The notes beneath the pieces were generated by a model. The model saw only the letters and a program-made list of their open reading frames with translations, was not told the DNA's origin and did no database searches. A program made the translations under genes and the position numbers. A DNA stretch of 64,000 nucleotides from Botryotinia globosa. Taxonomy: Eukaryota > Ascomycota > Leotiomycetes > Helotiales > Sclerotiniaceae. The DNA lies in assembly GCA_014898425.1 (NCBI GenBank), contig RCSZ01000001.1, positions 682,001 to 746,000 of the forward strand, given 5' to 3'. Numbering within the stretch: the first letter of the stretch is position 1; each line of letters starts with the position of its first letter. Below, in pieces: positions 24,231 through 37,958 of the stretch.

Positions 24231-27200
24231 TTAACAATTCTTTAAAATCATTAAATTATATTTTTCTAATTAATATTTTTTTTGTTTATATAATTATCTA
24301 TCCTTTTAATCTTTTTCAATCTATTCTATAATTTTAATTCTTATAATATTATTATTAATCAAATTCTTTAGAGCTTGATATAATTTAAATTTAATTATTA
24401 TATCAACTAGATTAGATTTTTTATTAATCTATTTAATCTTTACAATCTTTCATTTTTTATATACTTTTTGAATAATTTTTATATCAATTATAAATCTCTT
24501 TTTATTAATAATTCTGAATTTTGTAAAACAATTATAAAATGATTTAAAATCGATATATATAATTAATAGGATCTTATAGTTTGAAAAGATCTTATCAATT
24601 ATATCTTTAATTATTATACTAATATCAAGGTTTAAAATTATATTGTAAAGTTTTGATATTAATATATTTCTAATAATTTTTTTATATTTGATAAATGATT
24701 GGTGAATGATATTAGTTTTGTTGTATTTATTTATTAAAATAATAATATATTTAATTTAAAAGAATAAATCTTTGTTATTAGTAAAGGATATATCAATAAA
24801 TATAATTAATTTAAAGGAGTTTATATCAAATTAAATAAATTATAATCCTTTTTTCAAATTATCGATTTGCTATTAAATGTATTTATTAAAAGAATTAATA
24901 TTCTCTTTTTTCAAATTAATAATTTGTATAATATAAAATAAATCAAAAACTATTTTCAATTAATATATAATTGTAATATATACTTCTTAAGTATATTATA
25001 TAATATATTAATTCTTTATTATTACTAACTTTCTTAATTTGCTATATATATTTTATATATTAAATGATTTTGATTTAATTAGATAAAGATTTTTGTATTG
25101 TTTTTTTTAATTAAAGTAGATTGTATTATTGTATTATTGAATAATCAGATTATTATCAAATTTGAATAATATATTTAATATAAATATTTCATATTCTTTT
25201 ACTATAAAATTTGTATTTTTAAATTCAATTTGCTTATAATCTATAAATATTTTATTAATTATAATAAATATATTATTTATTTATAATCTAATAATACTAA
25301 ATACTATATTATTTTTAATTATATATAAAATATATAGGTTGTAAATTGATTATATTATTTTAAGAATATTAATATAATACTTCTAATAAATATTAAATCA
25401 ATAATTGTTTGTTTCTAGAATATTATATAATAATTATATTATTTATAGGATAAAATCTTTTGGGATATTTATGTCTATTAAAGATTATATATAGAATTTT
25501 TGAATTAAATTTGGTATTAATTATATATATATTGATATAATATTATAATTACTTATAATTACCTTGTTTTTAAGGAGTATAATTATTATTATTAATATAA
25601 TATATTAATTAATATATTATATAATAAATAATTATATTAAAACAATATCTTTTTTTTTAATCTTTTTATATTTATATTATTAATCGAGATTTCGGGAATA
25701 TTTTATTAATTCCTTTATTTTTAATTTTATTAATAAAATATAAATTAAAAATTCTAATATTTATAAATATATCTTCAAATTTTATAAATTGAAAGATATC
25801 GTTTTCTATAAATTTATTAATTTTATTTTATTTTGATTTAATAAAAATTATTAATATTTATATATCAATAGATATTGTATAATATTTATTATGTTTATTA
25901 TTATTTGAAAAATATATTATCAAATTAAATGGTATTATAAATTCTAAGGTATATATATTATCGAAAAAATAAATTCGGGGTATAGAAATTACTATTCAAA
26001 AAAACAAATATTTTTAATATTATAAATACTTTATATTCACAATTATTTCTTTAAGATTTCTATTATAAATAATAATTAAAATGAAAAGGAATCTAATTTT
26101 ATTAAATTTTAGCAAAATTATTTTGCTTATATTTCGAAATGATTTTGATTATATAACTTTGCTAAATTTTAATAAAATTATTTTATCTATATATTTAAAT
26201 ATAGTTGAATATATTGGTTTAATAGATTATTCATTTTAGAATTAGTTTTAAGATTGGTTTCGATTTTTTTCTATATATAATTTAATTTAAATAATATAAA
26301 ACTTTATTAAATTATTTATTAGTTGTATAATACAAGTTTTATTCTTTATTTTTAATAAATAATATAAACCTATTTGTTTTTATATTCTCTCTATACTCAA
26401 ACTTTTGAATTAATAGATAAATTATATAAAATTATTATGGATAATCTATTATATTGATTCAAAATATTAGAGATTTATTTTATAATTTGTAGTTTATAAA
26501 TCTCAGCTATTATTTTTTTAATTATTGCTTATTATTGTAGAATTATTAATCTAAATAGATTGGATTCAGATATTTGTAGGTATACTTTGAAAACTAGAAA
26601 TATTAGAATTAATTCTTTTATTTTATAATATTGTTTACTACTTTTATAATCATTTATAATATCATCTCCTTTGTTATTGAGTTTTCTAGTTTATTTATAT
26701 TATAATAATAAATTTTTTTTTTAATAATTATATAGTAATATTCAATTATATTGATTAATCAATAAACTTCGATTAAAACACTTTTTATTTTTGTAAATAT
26801 AATTGCTATATATTGTATGAATTTCTTATTAACAAAAATCTTTTTAATATTATATATAATATAATCTAAAAAACTAATATAAATATCCATTTAATATTTT
26901 TGAAATATATCGAAAATATGTTTCGCAATGATATTATCCAATTCCTGTATTACTTGAAATTATATACTTTTATTAATGATATATAGAATAAGATTAATAT
27001 TAATATATATTATATCGATTATAATCGAGTGATTGAAATCAATATTGTTTTATAAATTTAATTTGAATTAATTTAATGATTTTTTATATTATTGATAATA
27101 CTGATAGATCTTGATGAATTTGTTAATTTCGGTTTACAAAATATCATTATAATCGATTTGTTATAATACTTATAAAAATCTATAAATAAAAAAGTAATTG

Positions 27201-29494
27201 AAATAATGATATGAATATTATAGTTTTATAATAATAAAATAGTATTTATTATTAATAATAATCTATTGTATAAATTATTATATATTTATATACTAAAAAA
27301 ACATTATATATTTATTTCAATAAATATATAAATAGTTTATTTCTATATTTTATATAATAATTGTATCAACAATATTATTATAATATACACCGAATTTATT
27401 CATATCTTCTAATAATAATAGAAATAGTATTTCTATATTTATAATATAAAACTCAATAGTTTCTAGTAATAATTTGAACTGGATTGATTTAATTAACTCA
27501 GCTTTTCCAATTCCAAATATTATATTTATAATTCCTATTCGATTTATATTTAATAGAATATTTTCAACAATTATCTTGTATATTATATATTGTTTATAAT
27601 CTATTATAGATTATTATACCATAATTGTATTGATAATAAGTCCTTGAAATTCTTTTATCATTATATTTACTAATATATACTATATTATAGATCTTATATA
27701 TTAAAATATATATAAAAGATTTATTAAATAAATGGATTATAATCTTTCTATTATTAATAAACCCATTTTAAATAAAAAAAAACTTGAATACAAATCTTAT
27801 TCAAATAAATTCTGAAATTTAAATTATACAAAATAAATTGCAATTTCATTATTTATATTAGAATCAAAGTTTTTAATAGATTTTTTATATTTGATAAGAA
27901 ATTATTTAAAGTTTTTATTAAAACTATTAATAATACTTTAAAATTACTTCTTATATTTACATTATAATTTATTCTATTTTTTATTATTATATCAAATTAA
28001 TTAATAATCTTTTTTTTTATAAATTAAATATTTCTTCTTTATTCAAAGTTTAAATAGATATTGATTATTATATTCAATATCTTTATTATATTTATTTCAA
28101 TTATGTTGATATTTATAATTGATATAGAATGTTATTGTTTTATTGGAATAAGTTTATTTCTATATTATAATACCTAATTAAAGTTTTTCAAAAAAAATTG
28201 ATATATTTTTAATAAAATGAAAACAAGTTAGAAAGTATATTTATATTGATATATATATATTAATAATCTTTTAATAAAATAATTTGTTTATTTTGATTAT
28301 TAAATTGAATTCTTTATATAAATAATAAAATTGTATTATTATTAATTATAAATAATAAAATATTGATTTTCTATTATTTTCTAATTCTATTATTATATTT
28401 TTCAATATAATATTTTTTTATTGTTATATAAGGTTGCATTTGTATTCTGAGTCTTTGAATATTATTTTTATTAATTAATAGATTTCCTATATTATATTCA
28501 GTATATTTCTAAGATTTGTATAATAAAAATCGAATACAATTTCAATAAATATAATAAAGAATATTTTAGATAATAGATCTTTTAATAAATCGATATATTA
28601 ATAGTTATTAAAAAAAATGATATATTTATAAACAAAATTGTTATCTTGTCTGTTATATTTATTAGTTTTTTTATAAAGTTTTATAAAGCTTTCTAATAAT
28701 TAATTAATATTAATGATTTTCTATAATAAAACTTTTAAAATGTTATAATTATATTATAGATTATTAATACTTCTTTCTTTTATACTATTTCTTTTTCTGT
28801 TTTTTTAATATTTATTATAATTTTTTTATAAAAAGTCATTTCTTTTATTTTTATTATTCTTTCCTCTTTTTTTATTTTCATTAAAATTATTATTATTATT
28901 AAATAGATTTTTGTATAATTATTTGATTTTTTATATAAGGATTTCATTATTTCTAATATAATATTGTTTTTATAATAATAGTAAAGGTTATAGTGATAGC
29001 GGATTATTTTATTAAAAAAATGATTCAAATTGTTTTTGATTAGATAGTTCTCCTTATAGATCAAGATTGAATCGAATAGATTAAATAAATATAGGTTTCT
29101 TTAGATTATAAAATTTGTATATAATTGAATCTATTAAATTTATCTCTAATAAAATATTTGATTTAAGATTGTTTGACTCTAATATTTTTTATTCAATATC
29201 AATATTTCTATTTTTATTAATAAAAGGTAATCTTTATAAATAAATAGATTATTATAGTATAATATATTGATTGAAATTCAAAGGTTCGATTTAATTAAAT
29301 TAATTATTAATATAAATTATTTCAGATTTTTATAATAATATATACAAACTTTTATCTACAACTTTTTGTTATATATTCTTTAATCAAAATATAAAGCATT
29401 TTTTCAAAAATATCTTAATAATCTCTCATTTTATTTACTCTTTATATCTTAATTGAATTATATCAATTAAAATTATATATATAGATTAAATTAT

Positions 29495-30188
29495 TGGAGG
29501 TTTACCTCCTTAATATTCTTGCCGCCCGCAAAGGCCGAAAATATATATATATACACGAAAAATTCGATTCGGAAATTGTCGGCTTAAAATAAATCGCGAT
29601 CCTAGCCATCCAATTAATCATAAGTCTTTTATAACGTTCTTAGTATTATAGCATTATAGCATTATAATATTATAGCTGAATTAATAATAAAATCTTTTAA
29701 ATCAGCTTATTTAAACTAATATAAAATGTATAAAAAAGAAAAAAGTAATAACTATATATAAGAAATTAAAGGTTTTCAAATAATATATTTTTTATATTAT
29801 TAACTTTAAAACTAAAGTTTTTATAAAGAATTAAAGTTGAAATAATATAAATATAACTAGAATTTATATAATCAATTAAAAGAGATTTATATTGAATGTA
29901 ATTGATTTAATATTAATAAAAATTGTTTTAATATTATAGCTTTCATAATTTAGTAATATAATTAATGATCTGATATGAAGTGATTCACTAAAATCTGAAT
30001 AAGATTAAAAAATCTGAATAAGATTAAAAAATCTGAATAAAATTAAAAAATCTGAAATATAATGAGGTAAACCGACTTCGCCTGCAAGCCTCAATAAAAT
30101 TTCTTTTTTTAGATTTTTATAATTATAAATATAATTATATAATACTTTCTCAAAAAGCAAGGGGTCCGGGGGCTCGCAGGCTCCTGGT
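29495..30188 (-). mobile_element. Hairpin-ended element, copy 2 (short form)
   Basis: Reverse orientation to copy 1: begins TGGAGGTTTACCTCC and ends with GGGGCTCGCAGGCTCCTGGT. 694 bases with a single 196-base unit. The variable tract (about 29,995-30,060) is built from AAAAATCTGAATAAGATT-type units. The A-box of its tRNA-like segment is degraded (TAATTTAGTAA). Nested in the copia-type element. Confidence 0.85.
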
Positions 30189-30962
30189 ATATATAATATA
30201 CTTAATAATAAATAATCTATATAAATATAGTTTATGTCTAAGTTTATATAGAAAACACATATTAATTGCTTGAAAATATTTCTATATAAAATTTTCGAAT
30301 ATTATAAAATAATCTGATTATAATTTTTAATCAAAGTATATAGATTATTAATATTTGTATAATTTGAATTTATAAAAGCTTCTGGTTTCTTTTATATTCG
30401 GATTTTTTTTAATATTAAGGAAATAATCTTCCCATCTTTTAACTAACTTATTAAATATATTGATTATAATAATTAATAATATACTTGATTTATTTGTATT
30501 TATATTTTCGAAGTATTTTTTTAATTAAAGGGATTATAAAAATTATCTTACTATATTGATAAATAGTAGGTAGATATTTAGATAAATGAATCAAGATATA
30601 TAACTTTATTAAAAATTAGCAAAATTATAATTATATAAAGTTTTATTAAACTTAAGCTAATACTATAGGTTTTCATTTTTCAAATTATATTATTTTGAAG
30701 AATAAAATATAAATTAAGATTGAATATAAGAGTTATCACTATATTATTGATTACTTTCGATTTTAATTAATATTAAACTATATTGCCTTAATATTTAATA
30801 TATAAAAATTATTATTATATTACCAACAGTTTTTATTTATACAAAAATAGATATCAAATTATATTGTTTTGATATAAGAATTTGTATTTTTTTTAAAAAA
30901 TACTAATTGTAATTCAAAACTATATTACTTTTAAAATAAGATATTAGACTTTTAATTTGTGA

Positions 30963-31138
30963 TGTTACTAATTAATATTAATATTACTATAGAGATAATA
31001 AAGATAATATAATACTATAGTTTATATTGTTGTAATATTACTTAAGGTTCTAAAAGCTAGAGCTATAAAATGTTTATACTTGTAGTACCGAGGCATTAGT
31101 GCAAGCGCTAGTGCGGTCACATGATTCCTATCCCGACA
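30963..31138 (-). repeat. Right (5') LTR of copia-type element
   Basis: Pairs with 24,056-24,230 but keeps more GC (GGCATTAGTGCAAGCGCTAG, GCGGTCACATGATTCC). On the minus strand it begins TGTCGGG, a normal TG start. Confidence 0.75.
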
Positions 31139-32071
31139 TTTATATTAAAAATATTTATATAAAATATGAAATTAAAAAATATATAAAATCTATAGTAATT
31201 ATATAGTTAATTTTAATATTATATTTTAAATTATCAAATTCCTTTTTCATAATATTTAATATATCTGAAATAATGTTGAAATATTTTAATTAAAATAATC
31301 GATATTAAAAAATAAAAACAAGTACATATTTATGATTCTTTTTCCTGTTTATATATAACATTAATTCAATATTTTCTTTAAATATATAAATATAAAGTTT
31401 TATGACTTAAAAACCCGATTTGGATTTTTAAATTTATTAATCAATGATATTATTATAAAAATAATTGTTAAATTGACTGAAACTTCTTAGAGGAATATAA
31501 AGAGTATTTTTCTGAGTTTAAAAATTAAAATTCCGAAGATATCTTAATTTTTGAATGATATAACAAATCATATTCATATCCAAGGATACTATTTATTATT
31601 ATGAAATATTGTTTACAAGGATTTTTTCATGAATTGTATATTCCATGTTATGAAACTAATTAAAGACAGAGACATATCAAATAGGGTAATTGAATTCAAT
31701 CTTTTCAAATTCATTTATTAAAACTTATATAATAGAAATATCAATGTATGAGTGGTAATCCTATCAGAAATTTGAAATATAGCATACAACATAATGCAAT
31801 TTTTTTCATAATATACTTTTAAAATATTACTCTTTTTATTGAATGATATACTAAATCAATATAAAACCATTATTTAAACCTGGAAGATGCATAAAAATAT
31901 CCAACAATGTTCTTTTAATACCCCTTCGTTATAGAATATTCGATCAAAATATAACATGTACGTACTCAGAATTGAATCCTTTTTACTATATCAATATCAT
32001 GACAGAATAAATCAAGTATTATTTATAATATCCATAATTAATTATACTGTATGAGTTTTATAGTAACCGTG
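31139..32071. other. AT-rich stretch, less repetitive
   Basis: No gene or repeat partner found in the window. About 31,430-32,070 looks slightly less AT-extreme and less simple than its surroundings (AACATGTACGTACTCAG near 31,955), so it may be older unique DNA or a single-copy element. Confidence 0.35.
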
Positions 32072-33449
32072 TACAGCTGTTTGTCGAACATCAAAATCAC
32101 ACTAAAAATAGTCATTTTATTCTATTTATAATAATAAAAAAGGAATATTAAAGATAGTTATATTAAATTAAAATTTCTTGAATATTTTTATTATATATTA
32201 AAGAATTTGATTTTAATATTTATTATAATTTAAAAATATAAAAATACTATTATTTATAAGATTAAATTAAAATTAAAGAAAGAATTCTTGATTTTCGCTT
32301 ATTTTATTAGTAAATTTCAATATTTTAAATTTATACTAACTTTTTATTGGAGGTTTACCTCCTTAATAATCTTGCCGCCTGCAAGGGCCGAAGGTGTATA
32401 GATACGAAAAAAGAGAACCTCGCTTAATGAGACCCGATTCAAGCAATCTGATTGGTTTGATTCAAGCGATCTAATTGGCTCGACTTTCTTGGCATTGTAG
32501 CCATAGCACAACTCCTTACTTTTTCAACAAAATCATTTAAATTAGCTTATTCAAACTAATATAAATTGAATAAAAAAAAAGAAAAGTAATAATCATATAT
32601 AAGAAACTAAGGGCTTTCAAATAATACATTTTTTATATTGCTAGCTTTAAAACTGAGGGTTTTATAAAGGGTTCAAATTAAAATAATATAAATTTTATAA
32701 TATAAAATTCTAGGTTTTTTCAATAAAACTATTTAAATTAGCTTATTCAAACTAATATAAATTAAATAAAAAAAAAGAAAAGTAATAACTATATATAAAA
32801 AGCTAAGAGCTTTTAAATGATATATTTTTTATATTGCTAGCTTCAAAACTAAGGGTTTTCTAAAGAGTTGAAGTTTAATTAGTATTGATATAGTTAGAGC
32901 TTATATAATCAATTGAAAGAGGGTTATATTGAATATAATGAGCCTAAAATTAATAAAAATTATTTTAATATTATAGCTTTCGTGGTTCAATGGTATAATT
33001 AATAATTCGAAGTAAAGTGACCCACTAAAATAAAAAAATAAAAATAAAGAATAATTTTACACAAAGAATAAAAAATAAAGAATAAAAAATAAAGAATAAT
33101 TTTACACAAAGAATAAAAAATAAAAAATAAAGAATAAAGATTAAAAGAGGTAAACCGACTTCGCCTGCAAGCTTTCAATAAAATTTCTTTTTTAGATTTT
33201 TATAATAATAAATATAATTATATAATACTTTCTCAAAAAGCAAGGGGTCCGGGGGCTCGCAGGCCCCTGGTATAGATTTTATAATCAATAAAAATTCTAA
33301 AAATAAATAATCTTATTTTTAATAAAATATAATCAAGATTAAAGAAATTAATATAAAGTTTATTATATATAAATTATAATCTTATAGAAAAATTTATTGA
33401 TAATTTATATGAGTTTTGATGCGATTTTGGTGTTCGACGAACAGCTGTG
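32072..33449. mobile_element. Inverted-repeat MITE interrupted by hairpin-ended copy 3
   Basis: Terminal inverted repeats of about 30 bases: left TACAGCTGTTTGTCGAACAT from 32,072, right (reverse complement) CACAGCTGTTCGTCGAACAC ending at 33,449. Mismatches are transitions. Removing copy 3 (32,348-33,271) leaves about 454 bases. I could not find a convincing target duplication. Confidence 0.55.
32348..33271 (-). mobile_element. Hairpin-ended element, copy 3 (long form)
   Basis: 924 bases; begins TGGAGGTTTACCTCC and ends GGGGCTCGCAGGCCCCTGGT, the best-preserved terminus. Two 196-base units (markers at 32,641 and 32,838). The tRNA-like segment is best here: GCTTTCGTGGTTCAATGG then TATAATT (32,976-33,000), with A-box TGGTTCAATGG at 32,983-32,993. 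The variable tract (33,030-33,147) consists of AAAATAAAGAATA-type units. Confidence 0.88.
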
Positions 33450-33719
33450 CCCTAGTACTATATGATAATATTCTATGAAGTTTAAACCTTCAAATTTTCA
33501 ATCTTATAATTTACAGATTGTTTACGATTAAACAATTTAGAAGAATTGTAATATTTATAGTATAATGTATAATCAATACATAACCGAAATTCGAAAAATA
33601 TTCTTATATATAAAATTTGAAATATATCTTATCTTTAAAACATTATTGGTTTAAAAGATATATAGGAGTTATATCCCCTAGAATACATCAAATAGACTCC
33701 ATCGCTTAATAGAATCTTA

Positions 33720-34542
33720 TCTTAATAGTACAAGTAGGAATTCTGTATAGTACTCTCACAATATCCTACACTATACGATATTCAATCGGGATACAATATC
33801 TAAGCTAAACTCCTGATTGGGTATAGTATATACACCTTTAGTATAATAAAAGCACTATCAAAGTACAACTAATTAACCCCTGTAGCTAGCCCTATAACTA
33901 GCCCCTATAAATATTGAAATTATAGGCCTGAATTTTTTTTATATAGAATTGAACTCTAAAATGATTATTCATCGTTTGAAATAGATCCTAGCAAAAAATA
34001 AATAGTTATAATTAAAAAAAAATTAAATTTAAAAATTATAATAAAAATTGATTACTAACTAAGCTTTATATTATATTACCATCAATGATATTAGAGCTTT
34101 ATTCGGAATACAATAATTTTTATAAATTTAAAATCATTATATAAATACAATCTTATAAAAGAATGATTTATAATATTCGAAAATCTTAAATATATATATT
34201 AATCCCTGAAATGATATTGTATATTGAATTGGAGTAGTCTGAAACTACTATTAAATAAAATTTAATCTTTTTAATTTTTATATTAATTTTATAATATAAT
34301 AATTGTATTATAATTCTAATAATATTATTATATTATATAATTATTGAAATATCTATTTTAATATTATTTTATTAAAAGCTTTTTTCATTAAGTCCCTGAT
34401 TGGTTATAATACTAATATCGTACTAGTACTATACAGGGGTTGAAATATCGTTCAGAATCTCGAGTATCGTAGAAATACAATAATTCTATTAGTGCTAGCA
34501 CTATACTTCCACCGTTTTATATCCCTGCTTGTATCATTAAGA
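33720..34542 (-). mobile_element. TA-flanked inverted-repeat MITE, copy 3 (best preserved)
   Basis: 823 bases flanked by TA on both sides (33,718-33,719 and 34,543-34,544). Terminal inverted repeats: TCTTAATAGTACAAGTAGG left; TCTTAATGATACAAGCAGG as reverse complement of the right end. Internally homologous, in inverse orientation, to 48,758-49,695 and 50,111 onward. It keeps GC-rich words lost in the others (CCCTGTAGCTAGCCC, GCTAGCACTATAC). No coding. TA duplications fit a Tc1/mariner-type mobiliser. Confidence 0.75.
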
Positions 34543-35379
34543 TATTAATCATCATCAATCAGACCGATACAATAATCAAAATTAAGATATTTTTAGAATT
34601 TCGATTTTTAAGTTTATAAAAATTCTCTCTATGTCCTTTAAGTCTTTTTATTCAATTCGATAATTACCTTTACAATAATATCATTAAATAAAAAATTGAA
34701 ATAAAAAATTATAAGAAATTCTTTTTAATTATAAGATCTTAGATTTATTTATCTAAAAATCTTATCATCCTTAATCAATATTAATATCAAATATAAAAAT
34801 AAAAAATATAAAAATGAAATAAATATTTTTCTATCTTTATCTTTCAATATTAATTATTATAATTAAAATAAATCCAATATTATTTCAAACGTATTAAATA
34901 TTATTCAAAAGCAATTCAATATTCTTGAATATAATATCAAAAATAAATATATAATTATTACAAACCCTATAATCTTATTTAATTTCTTTATAATATTCTA
35001 TATAAATATTTTTAATATAGAATTTATGAAGGAATTTATAAATTTTATAATTAATTTTATAATGAATTTTATAATTATTAAAATCTTTATAAATATTATT
35101 ATTTTTTAATACTCTTTGATATTTATATTATATCTATTAATAACTCCCCAATTTTTAAAAAAAGTAAAATTGGATATTATTAAAAAATTTAAAAATGATG
35201 TAACGTTTAATAAATCTCAAATTATATTATCTAAAAAGATCTCTTATAATTTTATATTGGATTAAAATATTATCTCAATTTATATTGAATATTAAAATTG
35301 AAAATTATTTGTAAAATATAAACCTTTATTTTCTTTTTACAATAAAATCTTATAGACATTATTGAAAACTTCTTTTATT

Positions 35380-35524
35380 TAATATTCTAAATATAATATT
35401 CTAAATATAATATTCTAAATATAATATTCTAAATATAATATTCTAAATATAATATTCTAAATATAATATTCTAAATATAATATTCTAAATATAATATTCT
35501 AAATATAATATTCTAAATATAATA
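35380..35524. repeat. 14-base minisatellite (ATATTCTAAATATA)n
   Basis: About ten near-perfect tandem copies, inside LINE copy 1 and absent from the matching position of LINE copy 2. Confidence 0.93.
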
Positions 35525-36790
35525 TTTATAATTATAGATTGAACTTTTATTTCAATGAATAATATTTGTAATCTATTTTTTAATAAATATAATTAATAAA
35601 TAATTCTATAGATATTAAATATTATATCTCTAATTATTTTTAAGATTTGATAAAATTATATTATTATAAAGATCTTTATCTTATTTTTATTTTTAAATAC
35701 TAGAATAATAATAATTAATAAAACTTTTATTATTAATAGGATATATATTTAAATCAAGAAATATTTAATCTATATTGAATTCTTTAGTTATAAATTAATA
35801 AATTTATTAATAAATTTATTTAATACATTTCATTTATTAAAATAATTTATCCTTTTATATTCTTTCATAGTAATAATTCTTTTCAATTTATTAAAAAGAA
35901 ATATATTATTTTTTAATATGATTCAAATTATTAAAGATATTATATTTTAATATAATATAAAAAAACTTATTTTTATATTTATTATAATAATAGAATAAGA
36001 AATATATAGATTTCATTTGTATTAATTATATTATATTGTTTTGATATATTAATTGTTATGAATTATTTAAAATTAATTATAATAATAGCATAGTAATATC
36101 TACCTCTTTATTAATTTTTTTAAAAAGAAATTTAAAAAAATGAAAAAAATTTAATATAAAGTAATTAATTTGATTATTGAATTTATAGAAATAAAAATAT
36201 TCAATATTCCTATAGTTATAATATTCATTTTTAAATATAAATATAACAAGATTATTATTATATATAAATATAACAAGATTATTATTATATAAAAATAAAC
36301 AAAAATTATTTTAATATTTGATTAAATTTTAATTTAGAAATAATTCAAAGTTTCTATAATTGTAATTTAAATATTTATTTTATTATTATTAAAGACTTTT
36401 AATAATGAAAAAGCAAACTCCTTTTAATATTTAATTCTAATAAGTTAAATATCTTGAAAATAAAATAAAACTTTTATTAATATCAATATAATATTCTACA
36501 TCTTATAATCGAATTTATATTCAATTGATCAACTAATATAATTTTCAAGTTTATTAAATCAATATTAAGAAAAAAGTTTTTATATTTATAATAATTTTTG
36601 TAATTTCTAATTTTTAGTAAATCGATATTATATATATCTAGAGATTCTGAATATTTGTGAATATATAGTTACAAAATCATTGGGGTTATAATTGTTATAT
36701 TTTAATTAATTTTTAGAATTTTAAAGATTTTGAAAAGTTTAATTAATTTTGGATTATAATTTATATATATACAAGTATAGATTTATATAT

Positions 36791-37660
36791 ACCAGGGGCC
36801 TGCGAGCCCCCGGACCCCTTGCTTTTTGAGAAAGTATTATATAATTATATTTATTATTATAAAAATCTAAAAAAGAAATTTTATTGAAAGCTTGCAGGCG
36901 AAGTCGGTTTACTTTATTATATTACTTTTTCTTATTTTTTTTTTATTATTATTATTATTTTTTTTTTTTTTTTTTTTTTAGTGAGTTACTTCACTTCAAA
37001 TCATTAATTATACCACTGAACTACGAAAGCTATAATATTAAAATAATTTTTATTAATTTTAAATTCATTACATTCAATATAACCCTTTTTCAATTGATTA
37101 TATAAGCTCTAACTATATCTATACTAATTAAACTTCAACTCTTTAGAAAACCCTTAGTTTTGAAGCTAGTAATATAAAAAATATATTATTTGAAAGCCCT
37201 TAGTTTCTTATATATAATTATCACTTTTCTTTTTTTTATTCAATTCATATTAGCTTAAATAAGCTAATTTAAATGATTTCATTAAAAAAGCCTAGAATTT
37301 TATATTACAAAATTTATACTACTTTAATTTCAATCTTTTATTAAAACCTTTAGTTTTAAAGCTAGCAATATAAAAAATATATTATTTGAAAGCCTTTAGC
37401 TTCTTATATATAGTTACCACTTTTCTTTTTTTTTATTCAATTTATATTAACTTGAATAAGCTAATTTAAATGATTTTGTTGAAAAAGTAAGAAGTTGTAT
37501 TATAACTACAATGCCAAAAAAGTCAAGCCAATCAAATCACTTGAATTGAACCAATCAAATCACTTGAATCGGGTCTCATTAAACAAGATTCTTTTTTTTC
37601 GTGTCTATACACACCTTCGGCCCTCACAAGCAACAAGAATATTAAGGAGGTAAACCTCCA
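36791..37660 (+). mobile_element. Hairpin-ended element, copy 4 (long form)
   Basis: 870 bases, starts ACCAGGGGCC and ends AAACCTCCA, nested in LINE copy 1. Two 196-base units (markers at 37,154 and 37,350). The variable tract is a T-rich run (36,911-36,979). Minus-strand A-box TAGTTCAGTGG at 37,023-37,013. LINE copy 2 preserves the empty site near 43,830, which fixes the ends of this insertion. Confidence 0.88.
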
Positions 37661-37958
37661 ATAATAATATTGATTTATTCATAATAACATTTGTTTTTTA
37701 ATTGATATAAATAATAATATTATTTTCATTTTATATTATTAATTAGATATTAATAAAACTATAAATTATATTTTTTATTTTGTTTTATTGATATATTATT
37801 TAATTGAAGATAGTTTCAATATTAAATATTATTTTTTCAAATTATAATTATAATTGAAATATAAAAATTCAAAATTTATATATCAATTTAATAATAATAA
37901 TACAGACTTTATAAACATTTTTAATATTTTTATTTATAGAATAGGATATATTATTAAT

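Larger units (their letters stand above)
24056..31138 (-). mobile_element. Copia-type LTR retrotransposon, RIP-degraded
   Basis: Direct repeats of about 175 bases at 24,056-24,230 and 30,963-31,138 bound the element. Read on the minus strand the better-preserved right LTR begins TGTCGGGATAGGAATCATGT and ends in CA. At 27,525-27,370 on the minus strand the frame gives ETIEFYIINIEILFLLLLED followed by MNKFGVYYNNI, which matches the protease-integrase linker of fungal copia polyproteins (…FLLCLxDMDxLGVYYNNL). A minus-strand open frame at 29,064-28,780 lies where gag would be. The orientation is therefore right to left. The hairpin-ended element copy 2 (29,495-30,188) is nested inside. A clear 5-bp target duplication was not found. 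All coding is destroyed. Confidence 0.72.

Noticed and set aside
28780..29064. 94-codon Ile/Lys/Asn-rich minus frame as a host gene
   Set aside because: It lies at the gag position of the RIP-mutated copia-type element and has no independent similarity.
35380..35524. Possible CRISPR array
   Set aside because: Units are directly tandem with no spacers; a eukaryotic minisatellite.
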